From Pseudonocardia ammonioxydans (GTDB taxonomy: Bacteria > Actinomycetota > Actinomycetes > Mycobacteriales > Pseudonocardiaceae): 64,000 bases of DNA. The notes under the pieces were generated by a model. It made no database searches. It was not told the DNA's origin and saw nothing but the letters and a program-made list of their open reading frames with translations. Both the position numbers and the translations under genes were made by a program. This document shows, in pieces, positions 17,026 through 24,792 of this stretch (positions within the stretch are counted from its first letter, which is position 1; every line of letters starts with the position of its first letter). The stretch lies in the NCBI RefSeq assembly GCF_900115005.1, contig NZ_FOUY01000027.1:1-64000 (forward strand), in the 5' to 3' direction.

Positions 17026-17049
17026 GGTTCATTAGTCATGTAATGAACC
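17026..17049. promoter_or_regulatory. 24-bp palindromic operator before the YtrA-type operon
   Basis: GGTTCATTA (17026-17034) and TAATGAACC (17041-17049) are perfect 9-bp arms around GTCATG. It lies 28 bp upstream of the YtrA-type regulator start and about 70 bp upstream of the divergent ArsR gene, in an AT-rich stretch unusual for this genome. Confidence 0.6.
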
Positions 17050-17117
17050 ATAGCGGCGACGAACCTCTTCGTCCAGCAGGCCTTCTATTTTCGATTTGTC
17101 TTATATAAGCTGCCACT

Positions 17118-17465
17118 GTGCATGCTTTCGACGTCCTGGGCGACCCCGTCCGGCGCCGGATCCTCGAGCTGCTGGCCGGCGGCGAGCACACCGCGGGCCA
17201 GGTCACCGAGGTCATCCGGGCCGAGTTCGGGATCTCCCAACCCGCCGTCTCCCAGCAGCTGAAGGTCTTGCGGGAGAACGGCTTCGCGACCGTCCGTGCG
17301 GAGGGGACCCGGCGCATCTACGCCGTCGACCCGAGCGGGGCGGCCGACGCCGAGGAGTGGCTGTCGCGGCTGCGCGGCTTCTGGTCGCAGCGGCTGGACG
17401 CACTCGGCACCGAACTGGCACGCGGCCGGCGCGAGCGTGGCCGCCGAGCTCCCGAGGAGACCTGA
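17118..17465 (+). CDS. ArsR-family winged-helix regulator
   Basis: 115 residues: FDVLGDPVRRRILELLAGGEHTAGQVTEV, then FGISQPAVSQQLKVLRENGF recognition helix and a beta wing (ATVRAEGTRRIYAVD). Cysteine metal ligands typical of ArsR/SmtB sensors are absent, matching the branch linked to AHSA1/SRPBCC genes. TATATA at 17102-17107 lies 11 bp before GTG 17118 with no ribosome site, so a leaderless message is likely. TGATG overlap joins it to the next gene. Confidence 0.82.
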   Translation: MHAFDVLGDPVRRRILELLAGGEHTAGQVTEVIRAEFGISQPAVSQQLKVLRENGFATVRAEGTRRIYAVDPSGAADAEEWLSRLRGFWSQRLDALGTELARGRRERGRRAPEET

Positions 17466-18085
17466 TGAACGACCTGCTGGACGCCCTGGAGGCCGTCCAC
17501 CGCCGGGTGCACGCCGGCACCGACGAGGACGCCGTCGCCGTTGTCCTGGAACGCCGCTACCCGGCCGGCCCCGCCGACGTCTGGGACGCGCTGACCGCCC
17601 CCGACCGCCTGGCGCGCTGGTTCCTGCCCGTCACCGGGGACCTGCGCCCGGGCGGACGGTTCCGGACCGAGGGCAACGCCGACGGCGAGATCCTGGCCTG
17701 CGACGCCCCGCACCGGCTGGTGGTGACCTGGGGCGCGCCGGAGAGCATCGTGTCGGTGCGACTGACCGCGGACGGCCCGGACACCCGGCTGGAGCTCGAG
17801 CACGCGGTCCCCGCCGCGTACGTCCCCGACGCCGGCGGCGCGCTGTACGTCGGCCCCGGCTGGGACGAGGCGCTCGTGACGCTCGGCCTGTACCTGGCCG
17901 GGGACACGATCCCGCCGGACCTGGGCACCTCGCCGCAGATGTACGAGTACGGCGGCCACACCGTGCGGGCCTGGGAGTCGGCCCTGCGCCGGTCCGGGAT
18001 GGCCACCGACGAGCAGGTCGACGCCGCCGTCGCGGTGTCGCTGCAGCAGTTCGCGGTGCGCCCGCAGGACGGGGACGGGGCGTGA
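17465..18085 (+). CDS. SRPBCC (AHSA1-type) domain protein 1
   Basis: 206 residues. Residues about 25-145 are a START/Bet v 1-like domain of the AHSA1 class: VVLERRYPAGPADVWDALTAPDRLARWF, GGRFRTEGNADGEI, LELEHAVP. The C-terminal 50 residues extend past the family. Such domains bind hydrophobic ligands in a deep cavity; function in this ArsR-linked group is unknown. ATG 17465 overlaps the ArsR stop and the 3' end overlaps the second SRPBCC gene by GTGA. Confidence 0.8.
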   Translation: MNDLLDALEAVHRRVHAGTDEDAVAVVLERRYPAGPADVWDALTAPDRLARWFLPVTGDLRPGGRFRTEGNADGEILACDAPHRLVVTWGAPESIVSVRLTADGPDTRLELEHAVPAAYVPDAGGALYVGPGWDEALVTLGLYLAGDTIPPDLGTSPQMYEYGGHTVRAWESALRRSGMATDEQVDAAVAVSLQQFAVRPQDGDGA

Positions 18086-18576
18086 GCGCCCCGGCCGGCA
18101 CCGTCGTCCGCGGGGCGGACGGCCGGGAACGCCTGGCGTTCCGCCGCGAGTTCCGGGAGCCGGTGGACGACGTGTGGTCGGCGATCACGGACCCGGACCG
18201 CTGCGCCCGCTGGTTCGGCCACTGGACCGGCGACGCCCGCCCCGGTGGGACGGTCGCGTTGACCCTGACCAGCGACGAGGACGGCGGCGGTCCGCCCGCC
18301 GACGCCCGGATCGTCGTCTGCGAGCCGCCGCACCGGCTGGCCGTGGAGATCGCCGAGGACACCGGCCCGCCGTGGGAGCTCACGGTCGCCCTCACCGCGG
18401 CCGGCGGCGGCACCGTGCTCGAGTTCGAGCAGGTGCTCCCGGACGGCTTCTCGCCCGCCGACGCCGGGCCCGGCTGGCACTGGTACCTCGACCGTCTCGC
18501 CGCCGTCCTGGCCGGCACCCCCATGCCCGACTGGGAGGCCACCCTCGCCACCACCCGTCCCCTCTACCCGGCCTGA
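18082..18576 (+). CDS. SRPBCC (AHSA1-type) domain protein 2
   Basis: 164 residues, same fold as the preceding gene (LAFRREFREPVDDVWSAITD, PDRCARWFGHWTGDARPGG, TVLEFEQVLPDGF). The two share the layout W-x-A-I/L-T-x-P-D-R-x-A-R-W-F, so they are probably an old tandem duplication. GTG 18082 overlaps the previous stop. With ArsR it completes a three-gene unit; a heterodimeric ligand-binding protein pair controlled by ligand level is possible but is inference. Confidence 0.78.
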   Translation: MSAPAGTVVRGADGRERLAFRREFREPVDDVWSAITDPDRCARWFGHWTGDARPGGTVALTLTSDEDGGGPPADARIVVCEPPHRLAVEIAEDTGPPWELTVALTAAGGGTVLEFEQVLPDGFSPADAGPGWHWYLDRLAAVLAGTPMPDWEATLATTRPLYPA

Positions 18577-18628
18577 CCGCGGGCGAATTCGCTGCCCGGC
18601 GAAACGTTCGGCGCCTAGCGTTCGCGGC

Positions 18629-19639
18629 ATGAGCGGAACGAGAGCGCGGGTCGCGGTCGCGGCCGGGGTGACGGTGCTCGCCTGGGCGTCGGCGTTCGTG
18701 GCGATCCGGGCGGTCGGGCCGGTGTTCGGCGCCGGCGGGCTGGCACTGGGCCGGCTGCTGGTCGGCGGGGCGGCGCTGACGGTCGCGGTGCTGGTGCGCC
18801 GCACCTGGATCCGTCCGACGGCGCGGGAGTGGCTGCTGCTCACCTGCTGCGGGCTCAGCTGGTTCACCGTCTACAACGTCGCGCTGAACGCCGCCGAGGA
18901 GCAGCTCGACGCCGGGACCGCGGCGATGCTGGTCAACGTCGGGCCGATCTTGATCGCGCTGTCCGCGGGCGTCGTCCTGCGGGAGGGTTTCCCCCGCCCG
19001 CTCCTCGCCGGCGCCGCGATCGGTTTCGCCGGCGCGGTGGTGATCGGGTTCGCGACCTCCGGGCCGGGGCCGGCCGGCGCGGCCGGGCCGGCGGGGGCGC
19101 TGCTGTGCCTGCTGGCCGCGGCGACCTGGACGATCGGGGTGCTGACCCAGAAGCCGGTGCTGCGCCGCATCCCGGCCCTGCAGGTCACCCAGATCGCCTG
19201 CGTGATCGGGGCGGTCGGGACGCTGCCGTGGGCCGGGGACCTGGCCACCGCGCTCGGTACCGCGCCCGCCCCGGCCGTCGCCGGGCTGGTCTACCTGGGA
19301 CTCGTCCCGACCGCGCTGGCGTTCGGGACGTGGGCCTACGCGCTGTCCCGGACCGATGCCGGGCGCCTGGGCGTCACCACGTACCTGGTGCCGACGCTGG
19401 TGGTGCTGATGGCCTGGCCGGTACTGGGCGAGCTGCCGCCGCCACTCGCGCTGCTCGGCGGGGCGCTGGCGCTCAGCGGGGTGGCACTGTCTCGCTACCC
19501 CGCCCGCCATCCCGGGCGGCGGGTTCCACGCCGGCCCGCCGCTGCCGCCGGCGTCGAGGACGAGCCACGGGATCCCGGGACCCGGATGCCGGCCGAGGCG
19601 GCGGAGCCGGACCACGACCGGACGGGGCCGCAGCGATGA
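18629..19639 (+). CDS. EamA/DMT-superfamily transporter
   Basis: 336 residues with ten hydrophobic helices in two EamA repeats (VTVLAWASAFVAIRAVGP in the first; LGLVPTALAFGTWAYALS in the second), the RhaT/YdcZ-like metabolite exporter class. The last 55 residues are a charged cytosolic tail. ATGA overlap with the next gene indicates co-translation with a regulator. Substrate unknown (amino acids and metabolites are typical). Confidence 0.8.
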   Translation: MSGTRARVAVAAGVTVLAWASAFVAIRAVGPVFGAGGLALGRLLVGGAALTVAVLVRRTWIRPTAREWLLLTCCGLSWFTVYNVALNAAEEQLDAGTAAMLVNVGPILIALSAGVVLREGFPRPLLAGAAIGFAGAVVIGFATSGPGPAGAAGPAGALLCLLAAATWTIGVLTQKPVLRRIPALQVTQIACVIGAVGTLPWAGDLATALGTAPAPAVAGLVYLGLVPTALAFGTWAYALSRTDAGRLGVTTYLVPTLVVLMAWPVLGELPPPLALLGGALALSGVALSRYPARHPGRRVPRRPAAAAGVEDEPRDPGTRMPAEAAEPDHDRTGPQR

Positions 19640-20340
19640 GCGGCGCCGGTCCGGTCGACCCGGCGGCGCTCGCCGCCCGGGCGGCCCTGCTGGCCGACCG
19701 GACCCGGGCCACGTTCTGCCTCGCGCTGATCGACGGCCGTGCCTGGACCGCCGGTGAGCTGGCCCGGCACGCGGGCGTCGCACCGTCGACGGCGTCGGTG
19801 CACCTCGACCGGCTGGTGCGGGCCGGGCTGCTGGTCACCGAGCGGCAGGGGCGGCACCGGTACCTGCGGCTCGCCGGGCCGGAGGTCGCGCGCACGGTGG
19901 AGACGCTGGCCGGTGGCGCCGGCCCGGCACCGGTCCCGCCCGGTCTGCGGGCCTCCCGCGCGGCGAGCCGGCTGGCCGCGGCCCGCACCTGCTACGACCA
20001 CCTCGCCGGCGCGCTCGGCGTCACCCTGTTCGACGGGCTGGTCGCCGATGGCCTGCTCACGACCACCGACGGGCTCGCACTCACCCCACCCGGCCGCGCC
20101 TGGTTCACCGCGCTGGCCGGGCCGGACCCGCTGCCCCGGACCGGCCGTCCGGTCGTGCGCGCCTGCCTGGACTGGACCGAACGCCGGCACCACCTGGCAG
20201 GGGCGGCCGGCGCCGTGCTGTGCCGGGCGCTGTTCGCCCACGGCTGGGTCGAGCGCGGCCGGGACCGGCGCTCGGTCCGGATCACCGAGGCCGGGCGGGC
20301 CGCGCTCCCCGACCGGCTGACGGTGGCGCTGCCGTCCTGA
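19636..20340 (+). CDS. ArsR-like helix-turn-helix regulator
   Basis: 234 residues. Winged helix in residues 10-85: ALLADRTRATFCLALIDGRAWTAGELARH, AGVAPSTASVHLDRLVRAGL, VTERQGRHRYLRLA. The remaining 150 residues repeat a winged-helix-like pattern (LVADGLLTTTDGLALTPPGR and HGWVERGRDRRSVRITEAGR), seen in two-domain ArsR proteins. ATG 19636 overlaps the EamA stop. It probably regulates the exporter; ligand unknown. Confidence 0.75.
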   Translation: MSGAGPVDPAALAARAALLADRTRATFCLALIDGRAWTAGELARHAGVAPSTASVHLDRLVRAGLLVTERQGRHRYLRLAGPEVARTVETLAGGAGPAPVPPGLRASRAASRLAAARTCYDHLAGALGVTLFDGLVADGLLTTTDGLALTPPGRAWFTALAGPDPLPRTGRPVVRACLDWTERRHHLAGAAGAVLCRALFAHGWVERGRDRRSVRITEAGRAALPDRLTVALPS

Positions 20341-20349
20341 ACCGGGCCG

Positions 20350-21000
20350 TCACACCCGGTGGGCGTCCCCGGCCGCACGATCCGCACCGGTCCCCGCGTG
20401 ACGGACGTCCACGGCGGACCGCCGCAGCCCCGCCGCCAGCAGCAGGCACCCCACCCCCAGCAACACCCCGTGCGCGATCCGCAGCGGGGGTGTCCCGAAG
20501 AACTGCGGCAGGTACAGCACCAGCCCGGCGGCGACCACGGCCGCCCCGGTGACCGGTACACCCCCGCCGCCGCGGCGGGCCGCGACCAGCACCGCCACCC
20601 CGGCCGCCGCCACGGCGAGCAGGCCGAGCCCGAACGTCGATATCGCGTAGGGCCCCATCCGGATCGCCTCGGCGACCGCCTCCGAGCCCGGCCCGGACAG
20701 CGCCGCCAGCCCGTAGGACTCGGCGCCGAAGTACGGCAGCACCAGGGCCGCCCCGGCTCCGGCCAACAGCAGCGCCGCCCATGCCGGCCCCTCCCCCGGC
20801 GTCCCGCGCAGGCGTGCCCACACCGCGGCGAACCCCGGCACCAGCAGGGCGAACCCGAGCGCCCCGAGCAGGTGGGCGGGCACCCACAGCGGGTGCGCCC
20901 ACACCTGCGGTCCGTCCACGTACGGGCGCAACACCGGGAACGCCGCGAAGGCCACCCCCGCCACCCCGAGCGCCGCGACTCCCCACACCGTCCGATCCAT
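20350..21000 (-). CDS. six-helix integral membrane protein of unknown function
   Basis: 216 residues with about six hydrophobic helices (for example VAALGVAGVAFAAFPVL, LLGALGFALLVPGFAAVW, GLGLLAVAAAGVAVLV, HGVLLGVGCLLLAAGL). No catalytic motif is seen. ATG 21000 follows GAGAGGGGG. It is divergent from a TetR gene, and three identical palindromes lie between them, so it is almost certainly the TetR target. Confidence 0.7.
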   Translation of the reverse strand: MDRTVWGVAALGVAGVAFAAFPVLRPYVDGPQVWAHPLWVPAHLLGALGFALLVPGFAAVWARLRGTPGEGPAWAALLLAGAGAALVLPYFGAESYGLAALSGPGSEAVAEAIRMGPYAISTFGLGLLAVAAAGVAVLVAARRGGGGVPVTGAAVVAAGLVLYLPQFFGTPPLRIAHGVLLGVGCLLLAAGLRRSAVDVRHAGTGADRAAGDAHRV

Positions 21001-21020
21001 CCGAGCCCCCTCTCAACGAT

Positions 21021-21104
21021 GAGAGCAATGCTCTCGTAATGGATCAGCAGACACAAGAGCACTGCTCTCTTTTTCCAACACGCCCGTGCCCAGAGCATCG
21101 CTCT
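21021..21104. promoter_or_regulatory. three TetR operators, AGAGC-n3-GCTCT
   Basis: AGAGCAATGCTCT (21022-21034), AGAGCACTGCTCT (21056-21068) and AGAGCATCGCTCT (21092-21104) share the same 5-bp arms with a free 3-nt centre, spaced 34 and 36 bp apart, in the 134 bp between divergent membrane-protein and TetR genes. Confidence 0.75.
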
Positions 21105-21134
21105 CGTCCAGGATCAGTGACCTACGCTCGGGTC

Positions 21135-21821
21135 GTGAACGCCTCCCGCACCGCCCGCGAACGAGCCCGGGCCGAGCTGGTCTCCGAGATCACCGCCGCC
21201 GCCCGGCGACAGCTCGCCGAGACCGGGGCGGCGGCGCTGTCGATGCGTGCGGTGTCCCGCGAGCTCGGCATGGTGTCCTCGGCGCTGCACCGCTACTTCC
21301 CCACGCGGGACGACCTGCTCACCGCGCTGATCGTGCAGAGCTACGACGCACTGGCCGACGCGCTCGACGCGGCCGCCGCCGACGTGGCCGAGCCGGCGGG
21401 ACGGTGGCGCGCGATCGCCGGGGCGGTGCGGTCCTGGGCCCTCTCGCACCCGCACGAGTACGCCCTCATCTACGGCTCACCGGTCCCCGGCTACCGGGCC
21501 CCGGCCGACACCGTCCCGGCCGCGGGCCGGGTCATCGCGCCCTTCGCCCGGCTCCTCGCCGACGCCCACGCCGCCGGCGCCCTGCACGCCGGGGCCGCCA
21601 CCGCCGGCCCGCCCGCGGACCTCGAGCGGCTCCGTGCGGCGCTGGAGACCCCGGACCTGTCCGACGACGCGCTGCTCGCCGCCGTGACGGCGTGGACGGG
21701 CCTGTTCGGCCACGTCTCGTTCGAGCTGTTCGGCCAGTTCCAGAACGTCTTCGACGAGCGGGACGCGCTGTTCGCCGCGACCGTCGACCGGCTCGGCCGG
21801 CTGGCCGGTTTCGTGCCCTGA
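21135..21821 (+). CDS. TetR-family regulator
   Basis: About 228 residues. The DNA-binding domain is RAELVSEITAAARRQLAETGAAALSMRAVSREL and GMVSSALHRYFPTRDDLLTALI; the C-terminal part (WRAIAGAVRSWALSHPHEYALIYGSPVPGY) matches the WHG-type TetR C-terminal domain. GTG 21135 is used; GTG 21117 is possible. Likely represses itself and the divergent membrane protein through the three palindromes. Inducer unknown. Confidence 0.83.
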   Translation: MNASRTARERARAELVSEITAAARRQLAETGAAALSMRAVSRELGMVSSALHRYFPTRDDLLTALIVQSYDALADALDAAAADVAEPAGRWRAIAGAVRSWALSHPHEYALIYGSPVPGYRAPADTVPAAGRVIAPFARLLADAHAAGALHAGAATAGPPADLERLRAALETPDLSDDALLAAVTAWTGLFGHVSFELFGQFQNVFDERDALFAATVDRLGRLAGFVP

Positions 21822-21834
21822 CCGCTCGCGGACC

Positions 21835-22554
21835 TCAGCCGCGGGACCGGGCCCGGTCGAGCATCGCCGCCCACCGTTCCCGCCAGGCCGCGAACCGGCC
21901 CTGCTCCACACCCGCCACGAGTGCGAGCGCGGCGACCGCGACGAGCAGCGCCAGCACGAGGTCACCGAACGGGCCGAGGCCGCCGCCGCGCTCGCTGCCC
22001 AGCGAGGCCGCTGCGGTGCCGACCGGGGGCAGCCACGAGCTCGTACCGGTGACCACGAGGAAGGTCAGCGCCGCGACCAGGGCCACGCCCTGGCTGCGGA
22101 ACAGCGGGCGCGCGAACACCGTCCCCACCGCGGAACCGGTGATCCCGCAGGCCAGGTGCGCGAGCAGCCCGGCGAGCAGGCCCCCGGTGGTGGCCGTGCC
22201 CCAGGTGGCGATCACCCCCCACACCACGGCGACCAGGCCGAGCGCGGCGATCCCGGCCGTGGCGGCCAGGAACCCGCCCACCACGACCGGGAGCGGGCCC
22301 CCGGCGGCGGAGAGGGTGACGGTGCGGGCGGTGTCGTCCTCGGTCTCGGCGACCGCGTGGGCCAGCCAGGCACCGACCGGGTAGAGCAGCAGGGCGCTGG
22401 CCGCCCACGGCTCCGGCAGCGGTCCGGGCGCGCCCCCGAACAGGATCGCGAGGAAGCCGGCGTAGAGCACCGCCGGGGCGACGAACCGCTCCGACCGTGC
22501 GACGTCCTCACCCAGCAGCATCGCCACCGCGGTGGCCGAACGCAGCCACCTCAT
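21835..22554 (-). CDS. ABC transporter permease-like membrane protein
   Basis: 239 residues, six hydrophobic helices (FVAPAVLYAGFLAILFGG, GPLPVVVGGFLAATAGIAALGLV, LLAGLLAHLACGITG, LALLVAVAALALVAGV). No family signature is clear, but the ATG (after GAGGAGGT) overlaps the stop of an ABC ATPase gene by ATGA, which assigns it as the membrane partner. Exporter direction is inferred. Confidence 0.7.
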   Translation of the reverse strand: MRWLRSATAVAMLLGEDVARSERFVAPAVLYAGFLAILFGGAPGPLPEPWAASALLLYPVGAWLAHAVAETEDDTARTVTLSAAGGPLPVVVGGFLAATAGIAALGLVAVVWGVIATWGTATTGGLLAGLLAHLACGITGSAVGTVFARPLFRSQGVALVAALTFLVVTGTSSWLPPVGTAAASLGSERGGGLGPFGDLVLALLVAVAALALVAGVEQGRFAAWRERWAAMLDRARSRG

Positions 22555-23453
22555 CGCGGCACCTCCTCGGACCGGCCCGGGCCGGGTGGCATCGGCAGCC
22601 GGTTCGAGTCCTGGCCGGGCCGCACCGGCCGTACCGAGCGGACCGCGCACCCGGCGGCGAGCGCGGCGGCCAGCCAGGCATCGCTGTCCGGGGCGGGCAC
22701 CCGGACGGTGAACCGGCCCGGCGCGGCCCCCTCCACCCGGGCCGGCGGCAGGACGCGTTCCAGCAGCGGACGGGGATCTCCGGCACAGGCCATGTCGATC
22801 CGCATCATCGCTCCCGGCGGGGGCGCCGTCGGCAGCGGCACCGACTCGGGGTCGGCGGCGGTGGCGAGCCGCCCCTGGCGCAGCCGGTGCACCCGGGCGC
22901 CGGGCAGACCGTGCGCGGTCCCGGTGTGGTCGGTGATCAGGACGGCGCCGGTGCGGGAGGCGAGCAGCGCGGTCAGCGCGTCGGCGGCGTCGTCGTCCAG
23001 CCCCGACCAGGGCTCGTCCAGGACGAGCAGGCCCGGCTCGCAGGCCAGCGCCTGCACCAGACCGATCTTCTGGGTGTTCCCCTTGGACAGCTCGGACATC
23101 GGCTCGTCGTCGTCACCGGTGTAGCCCAGCTCCTCGAGGAGTCCGTCCGCCCGGTCGGCGACGACGTCCGGGTCGAGCCGGCGCACCCGCGCCATGTGGT
23201 CGAGCCAGCGCCGCGGGGGCAGCCGCAGCCGCGCCGGGAAGCGGTCGGGCAGGTAGCCGACGACCGCGGGCCGGTCCTCGACGGTGCCGGCGGTGGGCGT
23301 CTCGGCACCCGCGGCGATCCGCAGCAGGGTGGACTTCCCGGCGCCGTTGCCGCCGCGCACCACGGTGGGGACGCCCGCGTCGACGTCGAGGTCGACGCCG
23401 CGCAGCGCGGCCGTCCCGGACGCGTAGGTGTGGTGGATGCCGACGAGGCGCAC
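22551..23453 (-). CDS. ABC transporter ATP-binding protein
   Basis: 300 residues. Walker A VVRGGNGAGKSTLLRIA, signature SELSKGNTQKIGL (variant of LSGGQ), Walker B GLLVLDEPWSGLD, switch His in VLITDHTG. The last 70 residues form an additional domain. Start GTG 23453 is chosen because GGAGG lies exactly five bases upstream. Two-gene operon with the permease. Confidence 0.83.
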   Translation of the reverse strand: MRLVGIHHTYASGTAALRGVDLDVDAGVPTVVRGGNGAGKSTLLRIAAGAETPTAGTVEDRPAVVGYLPDRFPARLRLPPRRWLDHMARVRRLDPDVVADRADGLLEELGYTGDDDEPMSELSKGNTQKIGLVQALACEPGLLVLDEPWSGLDDDAADALTALLASRTGAVLITDHTGTAHGLPGARVHRLRQGRLATAADPESVPLPTAPPPGAMMRIDMACAGDPRPLLERVLPPARVEGAAPGRFTVRVPAPDSDAWLAAALAAGCAVRSVRPVRPGQDSNRLPMPPGPGRSEEVPR

Positions 23454-23603
23454 GACCACCTCCACCTGTCCGGGAACCACCTGCTGACGACGGTCAGGTT
23501 CGCACAGTGCCGTGCCGGGGCGACCGGCCGGTAGCACACCGGCCGGCCCGGTGGTGGGACCGGCGCGCAGGCGGTGTCGAGATCACCGCGACGAGCGGCC
23601 GGG

Positions 23604-24266
23604 TCAGGAGCGCGGTGGCCCCGTCCGCGGCACGTCCTTCTCCTGGACGCCACCGCGCGCGCGGCGCTGCCGGATCTTGCGCCAGACGAGCCAGGCCAGC
23701 ACCAGGACGCCGAGGACCGCGACGCCCCTGCTCAGCGGCGAGATGTACCCCTCGACGGTCTCCCAGCGCTCGCCGAGGGCGTACCCCAGAGACACGAAGA
23801 TCGCGTTCCAGACGCCGCTGCCCAGCGTCGAGAGCGCGGTGAACCGCAGCAGCGACATCCCGGCGATCCCGGCCGGGATCGAGATCAGGCTGCGCACGAT
23901 CGGGATGCAGCGCCCGCCCAGCACGAACCAGTTGCCGTACCGCTCGAACAGGTCCAGGCCCTTCTCCAGGTCCTTCTGGCTGGAGAGGACGAACCAGCGG
24001 TTCCCCGCCAGCGCGTGCAGCCGCTCGAAGCCGAGCCACGATCCCAGCGCGTAGAGGACCAGGGCCCCCGCGACGGCGCCCATCGTCGCCGCCGCCCAGA
24101 CCCCGATCGGGTCCATCGCGCCGGTCGAGGCGCGGAACCCGCCCAGTGGGAGGATGACCTCGGAGGGGATCGGCGGGACGACGTTCTCCAGGAAGATCAG
24201 CAACCCGATCCCGGCCGCCCCGAGCCGGTCCACGATGTCGAACACCCACTGCGTCACGCACCCCAT
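23604..24266 (-). CDS. DedA-family (SNARE-associated/VTT) membrane protein
   Basis: 220 residues. Diagnostic motifs: FLENVVPPIPSEVILPLGGF, with the acidic residue and re-entrant loop of DedA proteins, and the FERYGNWFVLGGRCIPIVRS-type F/Y-x-R-x-x-P helix with conserved arginine. C-terminus basic. DedA proteins act as lipid scramblase or undecaprenyl-phosphate/cation flippases; which applies here cannot be told. Confidence 0.85.
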   Translation of the reverse strand: MGCVTQWVFDIVDRLGAAGIGLLIFLENVVPPIPSEVILPLGGFRASTGAMDPIGVWAAATMGAVAGALVLYALGSWLGFERLHALAGNRWFVLSSQKDLEKGLDLFERYGNWFVLGGRCIPIVRSLISIPAGIAGMSLLRFTALSTLGSGVWNAIFVSLGYALGERWETVEGYISPLSRGVAVLGVLVLAWLVWRKIRQRRARGGVQEKDVPRTGPPRS

Positions 24267-24326
24267 GGTGCCTGCACGACGGACCGGTCACCCTCCGGGT
24301 TCACCCGGAGTGACGGCCCGCGACAC

Positions 24327-24623
24327 TCAGCCGGGCAGCCGGAACTGGATGCGGTCGATCGACGCGCTGATCGGTGCGAACAGCTCGCGGCGGATCCGGT
24401 TGTGCTCGGGGTCGGTGTCGTAGGCCTGGTAGGCCCGCTCGTCGGGCAGGTCGACGGTGATCGCCCAGGACGCGTTGCCGTCGCGCAGGCCGAGGTCGAG
24501 CCCGGCCTCCAGGCTCAGCTCGACACCCTCGACGCGCAGGTCCCGCAGCGCCTGCAGGGCCTTCTCCGCCTCGGCCGGGGCCACGCCGTCCTTGAGCCGC
24601 CCCACGACCACGTTCCGAATCAT
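24327..24623 (-). CDS. Dabb (stress-responsive alpha/beta barrel) domain protein
   Basis: 98 residues, one domain: MIRNVVVGRLKDGVAPAEAE, LRDLRVEGVELSLEAGLDL, WAITVDLPDERAYQAYDTDP and HNRIRRELFAPIS. This is the dimeric alpha+beta barrel of the Dabb family; related folds act as small-molecule enzymes. Function unknown. The 169 bp to the next gene contain only a terminator. Confidence 0.75.
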   Translation of the reverse strand: MIRNVVVGRLKDGVAPAEAEKALQALRDLRVEGVELSLEAGLDLGLRDGNASWAITVDLPDERAYQAYDTDPEHNRIRRELFAPISASIDRIQFRLPG

Positions 24624-24743
24624 GAACCGACCCTACCGTCGCGGGTGATCCGCCATCGGGCGTCGATCCGGCCGTCGGTGACCGCTTCCACGCCCGATCC
24701 GTGATCACACCTGCCACCGGGGCGACATCACCACGACACGACG

Positions 24744-24775
24744 GAGGCCCGCCGGCCAGGGTGCCGGCGGGCCTC
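24744..24775 (-). terminator. hairpin terminator after fadB
   Basis: GAGGCCCGCCGGC (24744-24756) and its exact complement (24763-24775) form a 13-bp stem with a 6-nt loop, 18 bp beyond the fadB stop. Confidence 0.7.
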
Positions 24776-24792
24776 GCGACGGAGCGGCGGGA

